From assembly GCA_031260865.1 (NCBI GenBank), contig JAISKQ010000003.1:1-6216 (forward strand): a stretch of DNA of 6,216 nucleotides, in the 5' to 3' direction. Source of the stretch: Prevotella sp. (GTDB lineage: Bacteria > Bacteroidota > Bacteroidia > Bacteroidales > Dysgonomonadaceae). Shown here in pieces: positions 5,195-6,216 of the stretch; positions within the stretch are counted from its first letter, which is position 1, and every line of letters begins with the position of its first letter. The notes under the pieces were generated by a model. It saw only the letters and a list, made by a program, of their open reading frames with translations. It did not search any database and was not told where the DNA came from. A program made the position numbers and the translations under genes.

Positions 5195-6216
5195 ATGAAA
5201 GGGAAAATATTAGTTACAGGTGGCGCCGGATACATTGGCTCTCACACCGTTGTGGAGTTACAGAATGCCGGATATTCTGTAGTTATCATTGATAATTTAT
5301 CTAATTCTACCACCGATTCTATTGATGGAATCGAACGTATCACAGGCATCCGACCTATTTTTGAAAAATTAGACTGCAACGATTTGGATGGATTGAAAAA
5401 GCTATTCACAACTCATCCCGACATTAAGGGAATTATCCACTTCGCGGCAAGTAAAGCGGTTGGCGAATCGGTACAAAAACCATTGCTCTATTACAGAAAC
5501 AATCTGAACTCTTTAATCAACCTGCTTGATTTAATGCCTCAGTTTGGCGTCAAAAACATTGTATTTTCCTCATCATGTACCGTTTACGGTGAGCCTGACG
5601 AAAATCCGATCGATGAAACCGCTCCTATAAAACCGGCAGAATCGCCTTATGGAAATACGAAACAAATCAATGAAGAAATTATCAAAGACACGGTTCGTTC
5701 GGGAGTTGACGTGAAGAGTATCATCCTTCGTTACTTCAATCCGATTGGGGCGCATCCTTCCGCTGAAATAGGAGAACTGCCGAATGGCGTTCCTCAAAAT
5801 CTGGTTCCGTACATCACACAAACAGCCATTGGCGTACGCGAGCAATTAAGCGTGTTCGGCGATGATTACAATACGCCTGACGGCTCATGTATCCGCGACT
5901 TTATCAATGTGGTAGACCTTGCCAAAGCGCATGTTGTCGCCATCGACCGTATGGTTGGAAACAAATCCGCCGATAAAGTGGAGATTTTCAATCTGGGAAC
6001 AGGACGCGGGGTTTCTGTGCTTGAGCTGATAAGCGTGTTTGAGAAAGTATCGGGAGCAAAGGTCAATTACAAGATTGTAGGTCGCCGCGAAGGAGATATT
6101 GAAAAAATATGGGCGGAACCAAAACATGCAAACACCGTACTTGGCTGGACTGCAAAAGAAAACATTGACGACACGATGGAATCGGCTTGGAAATGGCAGT
6201 TGAAGTTAAGAGAAAA
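5195..6216 (+). CDS. galE: UDP-glucose 4-epimerase, 3' end cut by window
   Basis: This frame opens at ATG 5195 and runs without a stop to the last base, giving 340 codons plus two bases; family members of this type are about 340-350 residues, so only a few codons are missing. It is an extended SDR that interconverts UDP-glucose and UDP-galactose with tightly bound NAD in the cytosol (Leloir pathway and glycan precursor supply). Landmarks are the NAD-binding VTGGAGYIGSH (7-17), IIDNLSNS (31-38), HFAASKAVGES (82-92), and the catalytic block SSSCTVYGEP (125-134) with YGNTK, where Y152 and K156 form the YxxxK pair. RYFNPIGAHPS, the substrate-binding DYNTPDGSCIRDFINVVDLA, NLGTGRGVSV and a C-terminal GW segment follow. 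The last block is the typical GalE signature. The leader is A-rich without Shine-Dalgarno. It is transcribed away from the lipoprotein-glnS unit. Confidence 0.96.
   Translation, partial: MKGKILVTGGAGYIGSHTVVELQNAGYSVVIIDNLSNSTTDSIDGIERITGIRPIFEKLDCNDLDGLKKLFTTHPDIKGIIHFAASKAVGESVQKPLLYYRNNLNSLINLLDLMPQFGVKNIVFSSSCTVYGEPDENPIDETAPIKPAESPYGNTKQINEEIIKDTVRSGVDVKSIILRYFNPIGAHPSAEIGELPNGVPQNLVPYITQTAIGVREQLSVFGDDYNTPDGSCIRDFINVVDLAKAHVVAIDRMVGNKSADKVEIFNLGTGRGVSVLELISVFEKVSGAKVNYKIVGRREGDIEKIWAEPKHANTVLGWTAKENIDDTMESAWKWQLKLRE

Noticed and set aside
5573..6127. Minus-strand frames of 66-90 codons near the right end
   Set aside because: They are antisense to galE, whose reading frame and motifs are unbroken through this stretch.

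Overview
The window looks like chromosomal DNA from a member of the Bacteroidales. Supporting signs are A/T-rich leaders without Shine-Dalgarno sequences, candidate -7 boxes of the Bacteroidetes form TAnnTTTG, a GlnRS-type glutaminyl-tRNA synthetase, and intergenic low-complexity DNA of the ACTCAAAACT kind. I cannot fix the genus from this sequence alone; something near Parabacteroides, Dysgonomonas or Tannerella is a guess.

Layout. (1) 1-1627, plus strand: a compact three-gene run with 11-bp gaps. It holds the C-terminal two thirds of a UDP-glucuronate decarboxylase (UDP-xylose synthase family), a DPM1-like family-2 glycosyltransferase, and a 100-residue single-domain rhodanese. (2) 1628-3125: 1.5 kb with no intact gene. 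In order it holds a bidirectional terminator-like hairpin, the 3' remnant of a minus-strand gene for a Calx-beta-like surface domain, five copies of a short box (core GTGACAAAnGTAACA), three copies of a nested palindrome, a cluster of small perfect hairpins, low-complexity sequence, and a structured segment beyond the 3' end of glnS. (3) 3126-5111, minus strand: a small putative lipoprotein gene followed 24 bp later by glnS, a likely operon. (4) 5195-6216, plus strand: galE, divergent from the lipoprotein gene and cut by the window end about four codons before its usual stop.

How the genes fit together. UDP-glucuronate decarboxylase and GalE make or interconvert UDP-sugars, and the glycosyltransferase probably uses an activated sugar for a polyprenyl carrier or a surface glycan. 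This suggests envelope or glycan biosynthesis, though galE is separated from the first operon by 3.5 kb and faces its own promoter region. glnS is a housekeeping gene.

The least ordinary part is the repeat region. On the minus strand each short box contains TAcgTTTG or TActTTTG. Both fit the Bacteroidetes -7 consensus, and the main variation in the core falls at a degenerate position of that consensus. Three boxes run directly into a palindrome that can fold into a hairpin. This may be a dispersed promoter/hairpin module, but no -33 element is visible and a simple non-functional dispersed repeat remains possible. I found no clear new defence or mobile system.
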